From Cyanobacteriota bacterium (lineage in GTDB: Bacteria > Cyanobacteriota > Cyanobacteriia > PCC-6307 > Cyanobiaceae), in contig JAPLIF010000369.1 in assembly GCA_026389255.1 (NCBI GenBank), forward strand, positions 1 to 18,022: a stretch of 18,022 bases of DNA. The letters are read 5' to 3'. Positions 7,232 through 14,630 of this stretch are shown here, in pieces. The position numbers were made by a program, and so were the translations under genes. The notes beneath the pieces are model-generated. The model ran no database searches, was not told the DNA's origin, and was given only the letters and a program-made list of their open reading frames with translations. How positions within the stretch are numbered: the stretch's first letter is position 1; each line of letters begins with the position of its first letter.

Positions 7232-9286
7232 ATGATTCTGAATCTTCTCTACCGTATTCGTAAGCCAGCCGGCTTGATCGGCCTGCTCCTGTTTGGGATC
7301 TCGCTGCCGGGCCTCGCCCAAACCCAGGCGGAAGTCTTGGTGCCGGCGGGCACCGGAACAGCCGCCGCCACAGCCGCCACGTCAATGGCTCCAGCGGCGG
7401 CCACCAGCCTGCGCACCAGCCTCGAGCTCTGCGCCGTGGGCCGACTGGGGGAGCACGAGATGGCCTTCCTCACCATGTTCATCTTGGTGGGCTGCTTTGT
7501 GTTCATGCTGCAGATCGATCACCGCCTGATCAAACACGGCTGGGATATTCGCAAGGCCCTTTCCGAACCCACCACCCTCAATCTGGTTGATGCAAACATC
7601 AACGGCCCGCCGGGATCGCCAAGCCGATATGACCCCCAAACCGCCAAGCAGCAGGTCACGGTGATGGAGGCGAGTGTCAGCCGCTTGATTGCGATGGCCG
7701 GCCTGATCATGCTGATCTTATTTTATCTCGGCTTTGGCATTGTCAGCCTGTACCACTTCGGGCGAACCTGCCAGATGCCTGCCGACATGGGCAGTGTCAC
7801 CAGCTTTCTCTATGCCGGCCTGACCTTTTTTGCCCCCTATGTAATCACCAAATTTTCCGAGGTTTTTTCCCCCTTCGCCCGCCGTCTTCCCCCAACCGTT
7901 TTACCCCTAACCACAGCCGAAGACGACACGCGCCTGCGGGAGGCCATCGCCGCCCTGCGCCAGCGCGACGCCCAAACGCTGGCCACCCTGGCCCAGCCGC
8001 CCTTGCAGCCGGCGCCAGCGCCCGTCGTTGCCCCGGTATCGCCAGAGTCAGGTGTCCATGCCGCCGTTGCCGTGGCTGCGCCCGTGCTGGTGGCACCCGC
8101 CGCAAACCCCCCTGAACCAGTCGCCGTACCCGCGCCAACGGCAACGCCAAAGCCAGCTCCAAAACCAGCGCCAAAGCCAGCGCCAGCGGCGACCCCCTAT
8201 GCCGCCGCCCGCACCCTCATTACCGAGTTCGAAGGCTTTGAATCCCACGCCTACCCCGATCCAGCCAGCGGTGGCGACCCTTGGACGATCGGCTACGGCT
8301 TCACCCGCCTGGGCAACCAACCCGTGCAACCGGGCGACACAATCAGCCGCCAGGAAGCCGATCGCCTTCTGGATCAAGACATCAACGCCTATGCCGCCCA
8401 ATTGGCTGATTCCGTCCCCTACTGGGAAGCCATGCATCCTGACCAGCGCAGCGCCCTGATCTCGTTTGCCTGGAACCTGGGGGTGGGGTTCTATGGCGGC
8501 GAGGGCTTCGACACAATCAGCCGCCGTCTGCGCGACAAGGACTGGCCCAAGGTGCCCGACGCCCTCTGCCTCTACTGCAACCCCGGCTCCTCCGTGACAG
8601 CTGGCCTGTTGCGCCGCCGCGAGGCGGAAGGAAGCATCTGGAGCCAGGGGATCAGCCAGCTGCCAGCCCCGATCGGATACCCGAGTGCAACGTCAACCTC
8701 CACGGCGGCAGCCCCAGCGGCCCAAACCAAACCGCCCGCCGCCAAGGCCCACCCCAATCCCCTGCCGGTGCCCTACTTCGACCAGATGCTGATGAGCGAT
8801 GGCGAGGGCTGGCGCGAATGCTTCTCCGCCAGTTGCGGCATGTTGGCCAAGTTCTGGGGCAAGTGCTCCGACCAGAACGTCTACGACGCCATCCGCCACA
8901 CCTACGGAGACACCACCGACGCCCAGGCCCAACTCAAGGCCCTTGAGCACCTCGGTCTCGACGCAAAATACCGCATGGACGGCACCCTGGCCATGCTCAA
9001 GGCCGAAATCGACGCCGGCCGGCCGGTGGCCGTGGGCTGGCTGCACCATGGTTCCGCCAACGCCCCCAGCGGCGGCGGCCACTGGACCGTGGTGATCGGC
9101 TACGACGACACCGGCGTGATCATGAATGACCCCTACGGCAGCTGCGACCTGGTCAACGGTGGCTATCCCAACGGCGGCAATCCTTACGACCAACGCGGTC
9201 GCAGCGATCACTACTCCTACGCCAACTGGGAACCCCGCTGGCGCCCGAGCGGCAGCGCCGGCTGGTTCCTCACCTGCAAGCCGTAG
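7232..9286 (+). CDS. Membrane-anchored bifunctional wall hydrolase: GH24 (phage-type) lysozyme fused to a C39-like peptidase domain
   Basis: This 684-residue protein appears to cut both glycan and peptide. It has an N-terminal signal or signal anchor (about 13-29), three hydrophobic segments (about 78-95, 152-175, 189-207), and a flexible Ala/Pro linker with PAPKPAPKPAP repeats (about 250-322). A T4-lysozyme-like GH24 domain (about 323-472) follows, with E334 in FEGF, D343 in YPDP and T352 in WTIGYG at the catalytic positions. After a second linker comes a papain-like C39 domain (about 510-684) with Q518, C530 (ECFSASCGM), H617 (SGGGHWTVVIG) and D633 (NDPYG). The stretch GDTTDAQAQLKALEHLG followed by DAGRPVAVGWLHHG resembles, from memory, peptidase domains in phage lysins or tail proteins. 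Such a domain pair tethered by three membrane segments is unusual. It has its own promoter at 7178-7206. Its stop shares one base with the next GTG start. Confidence 0.85.
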   Translation: MILNLLYRIRKPAGLIGLLLFGISLPGLAQTQAEVLVPAGTGTAAATAATSMAPAAATSLRTSLELCAVGRLGEHEMAFLTMFILVGCFVFMLQIDHRLIKHGWDIRKALSEPTTLNLVDANINGPPGSPSRYDPQTAKQQVTVMEASVSRLIAMAGLIMLILFYLGFGIVSLYHFGRTCQMPADMGSVTSFLYAGLTFFAPYVITKFSEVFSPFARRLPPTVLPLTTAEDDTRLREAIAALRQRDAQTLATLAQPPLQPAPAPVVAPVSPESGVHAAVAVAAPVLVAPAANPPEPVAVPAPTATPKPAPKPAPKPAPAATPYAAARTLITEFEGFESHAYPDPASGGDPWTIGYGFTRLGNQPVQPGDTISRQEADRLLDQDINAYAAQLADSVPYWEAMHPDQRSALISFAWNLGVGFYGGEGFDTISRRLRDKDWPKVPDALCLYCNPGSSVTAGLLRRREAEGSIWSQGISQLPAPIGYPSATSTSTAAAPAAQTKPPAAKAHPNPLPVPYFDQMLMSDGEGWRECFSASCGMLAKFWGKCSDQNVYDAIRHTYGDTTDAQAQLKALEHLGLDAKYRMDGTLAMLKAEIDAGRPVAVGWLHHGSANAPSGGGHWTVVIGYDDTGVIMNDPYGSCDLVNGGYPNGGNPYDQRGRSDHYSYANWEPRWRPSGSAGWFLTCKP

Positions 9287-9738
9287 TGGCAGCTCCCTGC
9301 ACCTGGTTGCAGCTCCACCGCACGGTGCGCTTCGGCGATACCGATGCGGCGGGCGTGATGCACTTCCACCAGCTGTTGCGCTGGTGCCACGAGGCCTACG
9401 AAGAAAGCCTGCAACGCTTTGGCATCGAGCCCGCCGCCCTGTTTCCCACCCCCCAGCACAGGCCAGAGGTGGCCCTGCCGATCGTGCATTGCCGCGCCGA
9501 TTACCGCCGGCCCCTGGTGGTGGGGGATGAACTCGGGATCGTGCTGGCACCGACACGGCTTGATCCCAGCGGCTTTGAGGTGGCCTATCGCTTCAATCTC
9601 GATGGTGAAGAGGCGGCCCGGGGCCTAACGCGCCACCTGGCCATCAAGGTCACAAACCGCCAGCGCTGCCCCCTGCCCGAACCGATGCAACGCTGGCTGG
9701 AAGCGGCCAGCCTGGGCGCCGGGGTGCAGCCCCTCTAA
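9286..9738 (+). CDS. menI: 1,4-dihydroxy-2-naphthoyl-CoA hydrolase (hotdog thioesterase)
   Basis: This enzyme releases DHNA from DHNA-CoA in phylloquinone synthesis, before prenylation by MenA. It has 150 residues and a single hotdog domain of the 4-hydroxybenzoyl-CoA thioesterase type. The signature FGDTDAAGVMHFHQLLRWCHEAYEESL-type helix begins at residue 16, and D20 is the probable catalytic acid. The start is GTG 9286, overlapping the last base of the preceding stop (TAGTG), so translation is probably coupled to the wall hydrolase. The assignment as DHNA-CoA hydrolase, and not a general acyl-CoA thioesterase, rests on the family wording and on menE, menC and menA lying nearby. It faces the P450 gene across a 38-bp gap in which I see no clear hairpin terminator. 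Confidence 0.85.
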   Translation: MAAPCTWLQLHRTVRFGDTDAAGVMHFHQLLRWCHEAYEESLQRFGIEPAALFPTPQHRPEVALPIVHCRADYRRPLVVGDELGIVLAPTRLDPSGFEVAYRFNLDGEEAARGLTRHLAIKVTNRQRCPLPEPMQRWLEAASLGAGVQPL

Positions 9739-9776
9739 AGCCAAGGACGCCAGCGAAGAACAGCCAGGAAACAGCC

Positions 9777-11156
9777 TCATTCGGCATCAAAACACAAGGC
9801 AAGATGCGTAGGGAAAGGGGTAGTGCCGCGGTCGATCTGGCCCTTGGCACCGGGGCTGCGCCGCAGATGGGGGCGGCAGAACAAGGGACGCAGCATCACG
9901 GGCAAAAGGGCACTGTTGATATAGGCGCCGGCACAGGTATGCATGCCATAACCCCAAAAAATATAGTCATGCCAAGGCCTGCCAGGCCAAAAGCGATCGG
10001 CGTGCTCCACCTGCATCGGATCAAACATGGCCGAATAATTGGAGGCCAACACCATGGTGCCCGCCGGGATGGTCATGGCGCGCCAGGTGCCACGGGCAAT
10101 GGTGCTATCCCGTACGGCCCGCCGATAGAGAACGGGGTTCAGGGGTTGATAGCGGAGCGCCTCAAACACATACCCCTCAAACTCACCGGGCTTGCCGTCC
10201 CGTGCCGCCGCCTGGGCCTGGGCCAACTGTTCGGGACGATTCAGTAGTTCATCGACGATTTGGGTTGCGGCCGCCGACAGGGTGGGGATGGCCCCAATCA
10301 CAAAGCCAATCAGATAATTGCGGATTCCAAGATCATCCATCCCCGGTGTACCAATCGCCTGCATCTCCAGGCAGCGCTGCAACACATCATCCGCCGGTTT
10401 CGCACCGCCCCGAGCCAGGCAAATTTTGCGCTCACTTATCTCCTGATCCAGGGCCTCCTGCAGTTGCACCGCGGCGGCCAATGCCTTGGGGCGCAGCTCA
10501 GGACTGGCCGCCAGATCGACAAAGAGATACCAAAACAACAACGTCGTCCATTCGATCAACTCCTCGCGCCTAGGCCCCCGCAGGCCGAAATACTCCTGCA
10601 CGATCCGCGCTGGAATCTGGGCGCCCAGCTGTCGGGGAAGGTCGATCTGGCCCTGGCCATCGCGCACAATCGCCTCCGCCCATGCCGTCGCCAGGGGCAC
10701 CAACAACTCCTGGGGATCGCTGCGGCGTATCGCCTGCCGCATGTTCGTGACATCGCGGCTATAGGTGGGACCGTCCTGCATCCCCAAAAAGAAATTAGCT
10801 CCGCCTGTGATTTCCTCCATGCGGGGGCCATACACCACCTCAAAGTCCTGGTGGCGATCCAGCACCTCACGCACGTCACGATTGCGGCAGACCAAGGCCG
10901 TGCCGTTGTTGTCATAGGCCCGCACCAAGATCCGTCCCACCCTGAAGTTGGGAAGCCCAACCCTCAGTACGGCCCACACCTGCCGCTGGAAACCAAAATC
11001 GGTCACCAGGGGTGACAGGCGTTGCCCCACAGGGCCCTGGCCCTGGAACAAGCGGCGAAGGACCTGCACCGCAATGGTGGCCAGGGCCCACAGGGCCGCC
11101 AACCCCTGGGCCAGGCACAGCCCCAGGGCCTGCAAAGGAGAACAGGGGAGGGCCAT
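9777..11156 (-). CDS. Cytochrome P450 with an unusual I-helix
   Basis: This heme-thiolate protein has 459 residues. The N-terminal stretch 9-34 is hydrophobic and may anchor it to a membrane. The heme loop reads FWGYGMHTCAG (400-410) with ligand Cys408, and ExxR is E332-A-L-R335. The I-helix region reads GFVIGAIPTLSAAATQ (284-299) and lacks the usual (A/G)Gx(D/E)T oxygen-activation motif. Such P450s often use a peroxide or act as isomerases or dehydratases. The N-terminal half has FEVVYGPRM and NFFLGMQD, resembling bacterial P450s found beside peroxidases or oxylipin-type oxygenases, as I recall. It is last in a five-gene operon, starting 5 nt after the DyP stop. Neither a redoxin nor a reductase gene is in the window, which fits a peroxide-driven or redox-neutral reaction. 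The substrate is unknown. Confidence 0.9.
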   Translation of the reverse strand: MALPCSPLQALGLCLAQGLAALWALATIAVQVLRRLFQGQGPVGQRLSPLVTDFGFQRQVWAVLRVGLPNFRVGRILVRAYDNNGTALVCRNRDVREVLDRHQDFEVVYGPRMEEITGGANFFLGMQDGPTYSRDVTNMRQAIRRSDPQELLVPLATAWAEAIVRDGQGQIDLPRQLGAQIPARIVQEYFGLRGPRREELIEWTTLLFWYLFVDLAASPELRPKALAAAVQLQEALDQEISERKICLARGGAKPADDVLQRCLEMQAIGTPGMDDLGIRNYLIGFVIGAIPTLSAAATQIVDELLNRPEQLAQAQAAARDGKPGEFEGYVFEALRYQPLNPVLYRRAVRDSTIARGTWRAMTIPAGTMVLASNYSAMFDPMQVEHADRFWPGRPWHDYIFWGYGMHTCAGAYINSALLPVMLRPLFCRPHLRRSPGAKGQIDRGTTPFPTHLALCFDAE

Positions 11157-11161
11157 ACCGC

Positions 11162-12826
11162 TTAGGTGGGATCGGTGAGACCCTGGGCGATGAGGCGCAA
11201 GGAGGTCATGCTGGGTACGAAGAAATAGGCACCTCCGCGGGTTTCCACAAACTGGGGCGGGCGATCACAGATAAAGGGGGGCTTGCCACTATCGGCACTG
11301 GTGGCAATCACAAACTTGGCTTCAGAATCATGGTTGCCGATGATGGGGCAAGTATCATTACCCGCATTAAAATCAAGGCCATATTGCATCCACTGTTGCT
11401 GAATAAATTCGAACTGCCTAAAGAGACTGGAGCAGAGAAAAAGCAACAATACCCCTTGCTCCACCTCGTCGCTATCGATGGGAGTGGTACCGCCGTAGGG
11501 AAGTCCACGCCGCAACAGGCGGCGACGGTTGTTGAGCACCGAGGTCGCCTTGGCCAGCTGATCGGCCGGGGCATCGGCCGGCATGGTGGGATCAAGCATG
11601 TCGCGGGGATTGGCACGCCGCAGGTGGGAGGAGAACGGGCACTTGGAGCCGTCGGTATCCGCCCCATAGGTGAAATCAGTCAGCTTTTGGCTGAGACGCT
11701 TGAATTCTGCTTCGTTCTTATCGGCCTTCGCCTTCGACAGAGCCCCTCGAAACGCCTGCCATTCGCCATAGGTGGGGGCCACCATCAAGGGGACGCCATC
11801 GGACCATCGGCCCGCCATTTTGGCCTTGATGGTTTCTTCCGCCGCCTCCTGGTCGAGGCCATTGCTGGCGCCATAACGGGTGGCCGTGCTGGAGATGTAA
11901 TCCGAGAACGCTTTGACATTCTGGTGCAGTTTGCGATAAGCCAGGAAGGTGCCATTGCGGCTAAAATCCAGGGGTGCCGACGCCCCAGGCACCTCCTGGG
12001 CCTCATCGGGATAGCCCAGCAGGAACTCGCCCGTGGCCAAGGGCACCCAGGTTTGATCCGCCGTGCGTTTGCCCTGGCCCACCACCCGTTCGGCCATCAC
12101 CGCATCCGGATATTGCCCTTCGAAAACCGGATCGCCAAAGCCATCGGCGAAACCAAAATGTTCCGAGCGTGAATAGCGCATACGGCCCGGCGGTCCCTCG
12201 GGATCCGGCTCCAGCAGGGCGCCCATGTCCTGATAGAGAGGGTTGGCTCCGCCGTGGCCCGCCAGAATACTGACGGCCTCATTCTCACCGCAGCGCTTAT
12301 TCAGCCATTGAAAGGCATCTTCAAGGGCCGCCTCGGGGCTATCAAAGTGGGTGGGTTGGGCCGAGGCATTGAAGGTGACGAGGGCATGGATTTCGGCATG
12401 GGGATCGCTGCGCTCGTTCAACCAAATCGGATCCCAACGGGATTCGGGACGCCCATGGCCGTAGGGATCATCACTGAGGATTTCAGCCCGATCCAACATT
12501 CCCTGTTGAAATTCATCCGGTAATCCCCGCAGGGTGCGCACCGGTACCCCCATGGCCAGCAGACCCATGAAGGTGAAGGCCACATTGATCGCCACATCGG
12601 GGCGTTGGGCCGTGACGATCTCCCGGGGCAGATCGGCGGTTTTTGACGAAGGCCAGAGCTCGGCTGTGGTGATCTTGCCACGCAATTCCTCCAGAAAAGC
12701 CCGTGCCTTGGCCGCCTGATTCCTGTTGACGTGCAGCAGCACGCAGCGGGCCTTGGGGAAGCCAAGTCGTCCATAGCCAATCAAAACATTGCCCTGGATG
12801 TCGGATAAATCAAGCTTGAGTGCCAT
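11162..12826 (-). CDS. DyP-type (dye-decolorizing) heme peroxidase
   Basis: This heme peroxidase uses H2O2 to oxidise a substrate. It has 554 residues, longer than compact bacterial DyPs. The diagnostic GxxDG motif is GFADG (225-229) with catalytic Asp228. The proximal heme ligand is His401 in CPFSSHLRRANPRD, and the distal arginine lies in the cluster RRRLLRRGLPYG (434-445). I see no Tat or Sec signal, so it is probably cytoplasmic or encapsulated. The start ATG at 12826 follows the previous stop closely, with GAGG 6 nt upstream formed partly by that stop codon, so translation is coupled. The P450 follows after 5 nt. Neighbouring genes suggest that DyP and P450 act on the same, perhaps lipid-like, substrate; this is inferred. 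Confidence 0.93.
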   Translation of the reverse strand: MALKLDLSDIQGNVLIGYGRLGFPKARCVLLHVNRNQAAKARAFLEELRGKITTAELWPSSKTADLPREIVTAQRPDVAINVAFTFMGLLAMGVPVRTLRGLPDEFQQGMLDRAEILSDDPYGHGRPESRWDPIWLNERSDPHAEIHALVTFNASAQPTHFDSPEAALEDAFQWLNKRCGENEAVSILAGHGGANPLYQDMGALLEPDPEGPPGRMRYSRSEHFGFADGFGDPVFEGQYPDAVMAERVVGQGKRTADQTWVPLATGEFLLGYPDEAQEVPGASAPLDFSRNGTFLAYRKLHQNVKAFSDYISSTATRYGASNGLDQEAAEETIKAKMAGRWSDGVPLMVAPTYGEWQAFRGALSKAKADKNEAEFKRLSQKLTDFTYGADTDGSKCPFSSHLRRANPRDMLDPTMPADAPADQLAKATSVLNNRRRLLRRGLPYGGTTPIDSDEVEQGVLLLFLCSSLFRQFEFIQQQWMQYGLDFNAGNDTCPIIGNHDSEAKFVIATSADSGKPPFICDRPPQFVETRGGAYFFVPSMTSLRLIAQGLTDPT

Positions 12827-12834
12827 GGAGGTCC

Positions 12835-13830
12835 TCAGGAGAAGTAGGTGGCTGGTTTCTGGGTGGGGGCGGAGGAATCATGGGGCCGGTGTTCAGCCAC
12901 GAAGTCAGCGAAGGCGGCCTTCAGGGCCTCCGGAGATTGCCCCTGTTGCTCCACCATGAAGCGAATGAAGCGGCGTTGGAGATAGAGGGCCTTGAGCACC
13001 GAGGGCAAATCGCTGCGGGGAGCCGTGGGGAAAGGCAAGAAACCCAGACTCAGAACGCGCCGATACAACCAATAAATCGCTGCTGCCAAGGCCGCGAGTA
13101 GGGCAAGGATCAACAAGCCGCCGCGCAGGCCGCTCCAAAAGGCCAGCAGACCCAGCGCCAGTAAGGCGAGGCCGGGGGGCAACAGGGCCTCGCGGGTGCG
13201 ATTGACGGGTCCACCGGCCCCCTGCCAAAGCAGGCTTTCGCCCTGGCCCTGACCCGTCCAGTAATAGTCGTTGAAGGACATCGTGGTTTCGATCTGACCC
13301 TTTTCGATCAAGGCCACAAACGAAGCCTCGCCATCGGCCGGATCAAAGCCCTGGCAGTGCTCAAAGACGGCGCCGAGCTCATAGCCCATCACCGACCAGA
13401 GCCCGCGCAGATAGGTGGTCAATGTGGCCCGACTGCCATCGACGGCATCAAAATCGCTGACAAATAACAAATAGGTCCAAGGCAGATGATCGACCGCTTC
13501 GGTCAAAACCGGATTGGGGCCGCGTATAGCTGTGCGAAGGGCATCTTGATGTTGGCGGCCGTTATAGGCAACGTCATCGATCACCACCATGCGGGCCAGG
13601 TGGGTGCGCAGGTCCCGGCTGAAGGGGGCTGTTGTGAGCATGCCCTCTGCGAGGCTCACCGCTGCCGGGCCGTAGGGATCCTGGTTCTCCGTCGGCAGGC
13701 TGGCCAACACCTCCTTGATGGCATGGACATGGGAAAGGATCCTGTCTGTCCCAGCTGGGTCCGTGGTGAGGCCCAGGCGCACGGGGACTAACGCGGTGAG
13801 GAAATAATGGCCGCCATCAAAATTAGGCAT
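12835..13830 (-). CDS. Unknown protein with two C-terminal membrane segments; related to the product at 13837-14508
   Basis: I do not recognise a named family. The 331-residue protein has a soluble N-terminal part (1-220), two adjacent hydrophobic segments (about 222-237 and 242-259) and a basic, soluble tail of about 70 residues. The soluble part contains HLARMVVIDD (about 78-87), WTYLLFVSDFD, LTTYLRGLW, and an FVALIEKGQIE...NDYYW stretch. The same pattern (HFAR-V-I; LLF-S-F-G; a later YY) occurs in the gene just upstream, so the two are probably diverged paralogues. The fold may be ferredoxin-like, as in DyP and Dabb domains, but that is a guess. It lies 6 nt after the upstream gene and 8 nt before DyP, so it is firmly in the operon. 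It could tether or deliver substrate to the heme enzymes at a membrane. Confidence 0.75.
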   Translation of the reverse strand: MPNFDGGHYFLTALVPVRLGLTTDPAGTDRILSHVHAIKEVLASLPTENQDPYGPAAVSLAEGMLTTAPFSRDLRTHLARMVVIDDVAYNGRQHQDALRTAIRGPNPVLTEAVDHLPWTYLLFVSDFDAVDGSRATLTTYLRGLWSVMGYELGAVFEHCQGFDPADGEASFVALIEKGQIETTMSFNDYYWTGQGQGESLLWQGAGGPVNRTREALLPPGLALLALGLLAFWSGLRGGLLILALLAALAAAIYWLYRRVLSLGFLPFPTAPRSDLPSVLKALYLQRRFIRFMVEQQGQSPEALKAAFADFVAEHRPHDSSAPTQKPATYFS

Positions 13831-13836
13831 GGGTCA

Positions 13837-14508
13837 TTAAGGCAGCGAAGGGGAGGCGGCGCGGGTGGCATAAAACTTGGCCGTCAGTTGCCGGCGGTTG
13901 GCATCAGCCTTCTGGGTATCAGTACTGGCGATGGGGGCGGGACCTGCGGAGGCCAGATTGTTCTGGAGCGCCTGGGTCACCCTGGCGTAGAGAAGGGCGA
14001 AAGACTTGGGATCCGAGCTGGGAAGGGCCTGGACCAGGACATCGATCCCGGCCCAGATGCGCAGGGCTGATTTGATGTCGCGCTGGGCGGAACCAGGGGT
14101 AGAATTATAATAATAATCAATATCGATTTGATTGTGCTTGATCCAATTTTTAAAAGGGGTAATGGGAATGGATCCGGGATAGGCGGTGCTGCTGTACCAC
14201 ATTAAATCCAAACCATTGGGAATTCCATCGGAAAAGCTATCGATATATTGGTCCCAGGTACCGTTGAAATTACTGATAAACAGCATGGAATCATTGGCCA
14301 ACTCACTTTCTCCACCTATTTCCGGCCAGCGCTCACGCGGAATAATCACCCAGCGGGCAAAATGAATGATGGAGAGGTTTAATAATCCACTCAGAAATGC
14401 AGGATTAAGTCTTACTGCGGCAAACAAGAAACGGTTCAACCAGGTTTTGGCCGGCCGCATGGGGGTGATCAGGGTCATCCCGTAGGCCTTGCCTGCTACG
14501 TTTGACAT
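13837..14508 (-). CDS. Unknown protein of a peroxidase/P450-associated family (HFARWV ... LFISNFNGTWDQYI)
   Basis: This 223-residue protein has the motifs IIHFARWVIIPRERWP, SMLFISNFNGTWDQYIDSF, WYSSTAYPGS and IDYYYNSTPGS. I associate this kind of sequence with small proteins encoded beside oxygenases and P450s, without knowing a function. The region 25-50 is moderately hydrophobic. It shares its motif order with the 331-residue protein downstream. The start may be ATG 14508 or, with AAGG 8 nt upstream, ATG 14478 (MTLITPM). Base composition is strikingly AT-rich around 14101-14400 (15 G/C in the 60 bases 14101-14160), unlike the backbone genes, which suggests acquired DNA. A 122-bp gap separates it from the methyltransferase gene upstream. 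Confidence 0.72.
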   Translation of the reverse strand: MSNVAGKAYGMTLITPMRPAKTWLNRFLFAAVRLNPAFLSGLLNLSIIHFARWVIIPRERWPEIGGESELANDSMLFISNFNGTWDQYIDSFSDGIPNGLDLMWYSSTAYPGSIPITPFKNWIKHNQIDIDYYYNSTPGSAQRDIKSALRIWAGIDVLVQALPSSDPKSFALLYARVTQALQNNLASAGPAPIASTDTQKADANRRQLTAKFYATRAASPSLP

Positions 14509-14630
14509 GGGCGCGACAGGAAGGATTTATTGTAAAAGTATTACCATTGATACGGTACGTGAGCGGTCCGAGCTTGAAAGCAAGAGATACAAAACTTAAT
14601 CACAAATGACTCCAACCTTGCGCTTAACGC
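14509..14630 (-). other. Intergenic gap between methyltransferase and downstream operon genes
   Basis: This AT-rich stretch could hold an internal promoter for the four downstream genes. On the minus strand there are TAATAC and TACAAT hexamers, but neither has a good -35 box at 16-18 nt. I see no strong terminator hairpin, so transcription from the methyltransferase gene may continue through. Confidence 0.35.

Noticed and set aside
8150..8190. Short CCAAAGCCAGC-type DNA repeats
   Set aside because: They encode the PAPKPAPKPAP linker of the wall hydrolase and are not a separate repeat element or CRISPR.
9739..9776. A bidirectional terminator between the thioesterase and P450 genes
   Set aside because: AACAGCC occurs there as a direct repeat, but I see no inverted repeat of useful length in the 38-bp gap.
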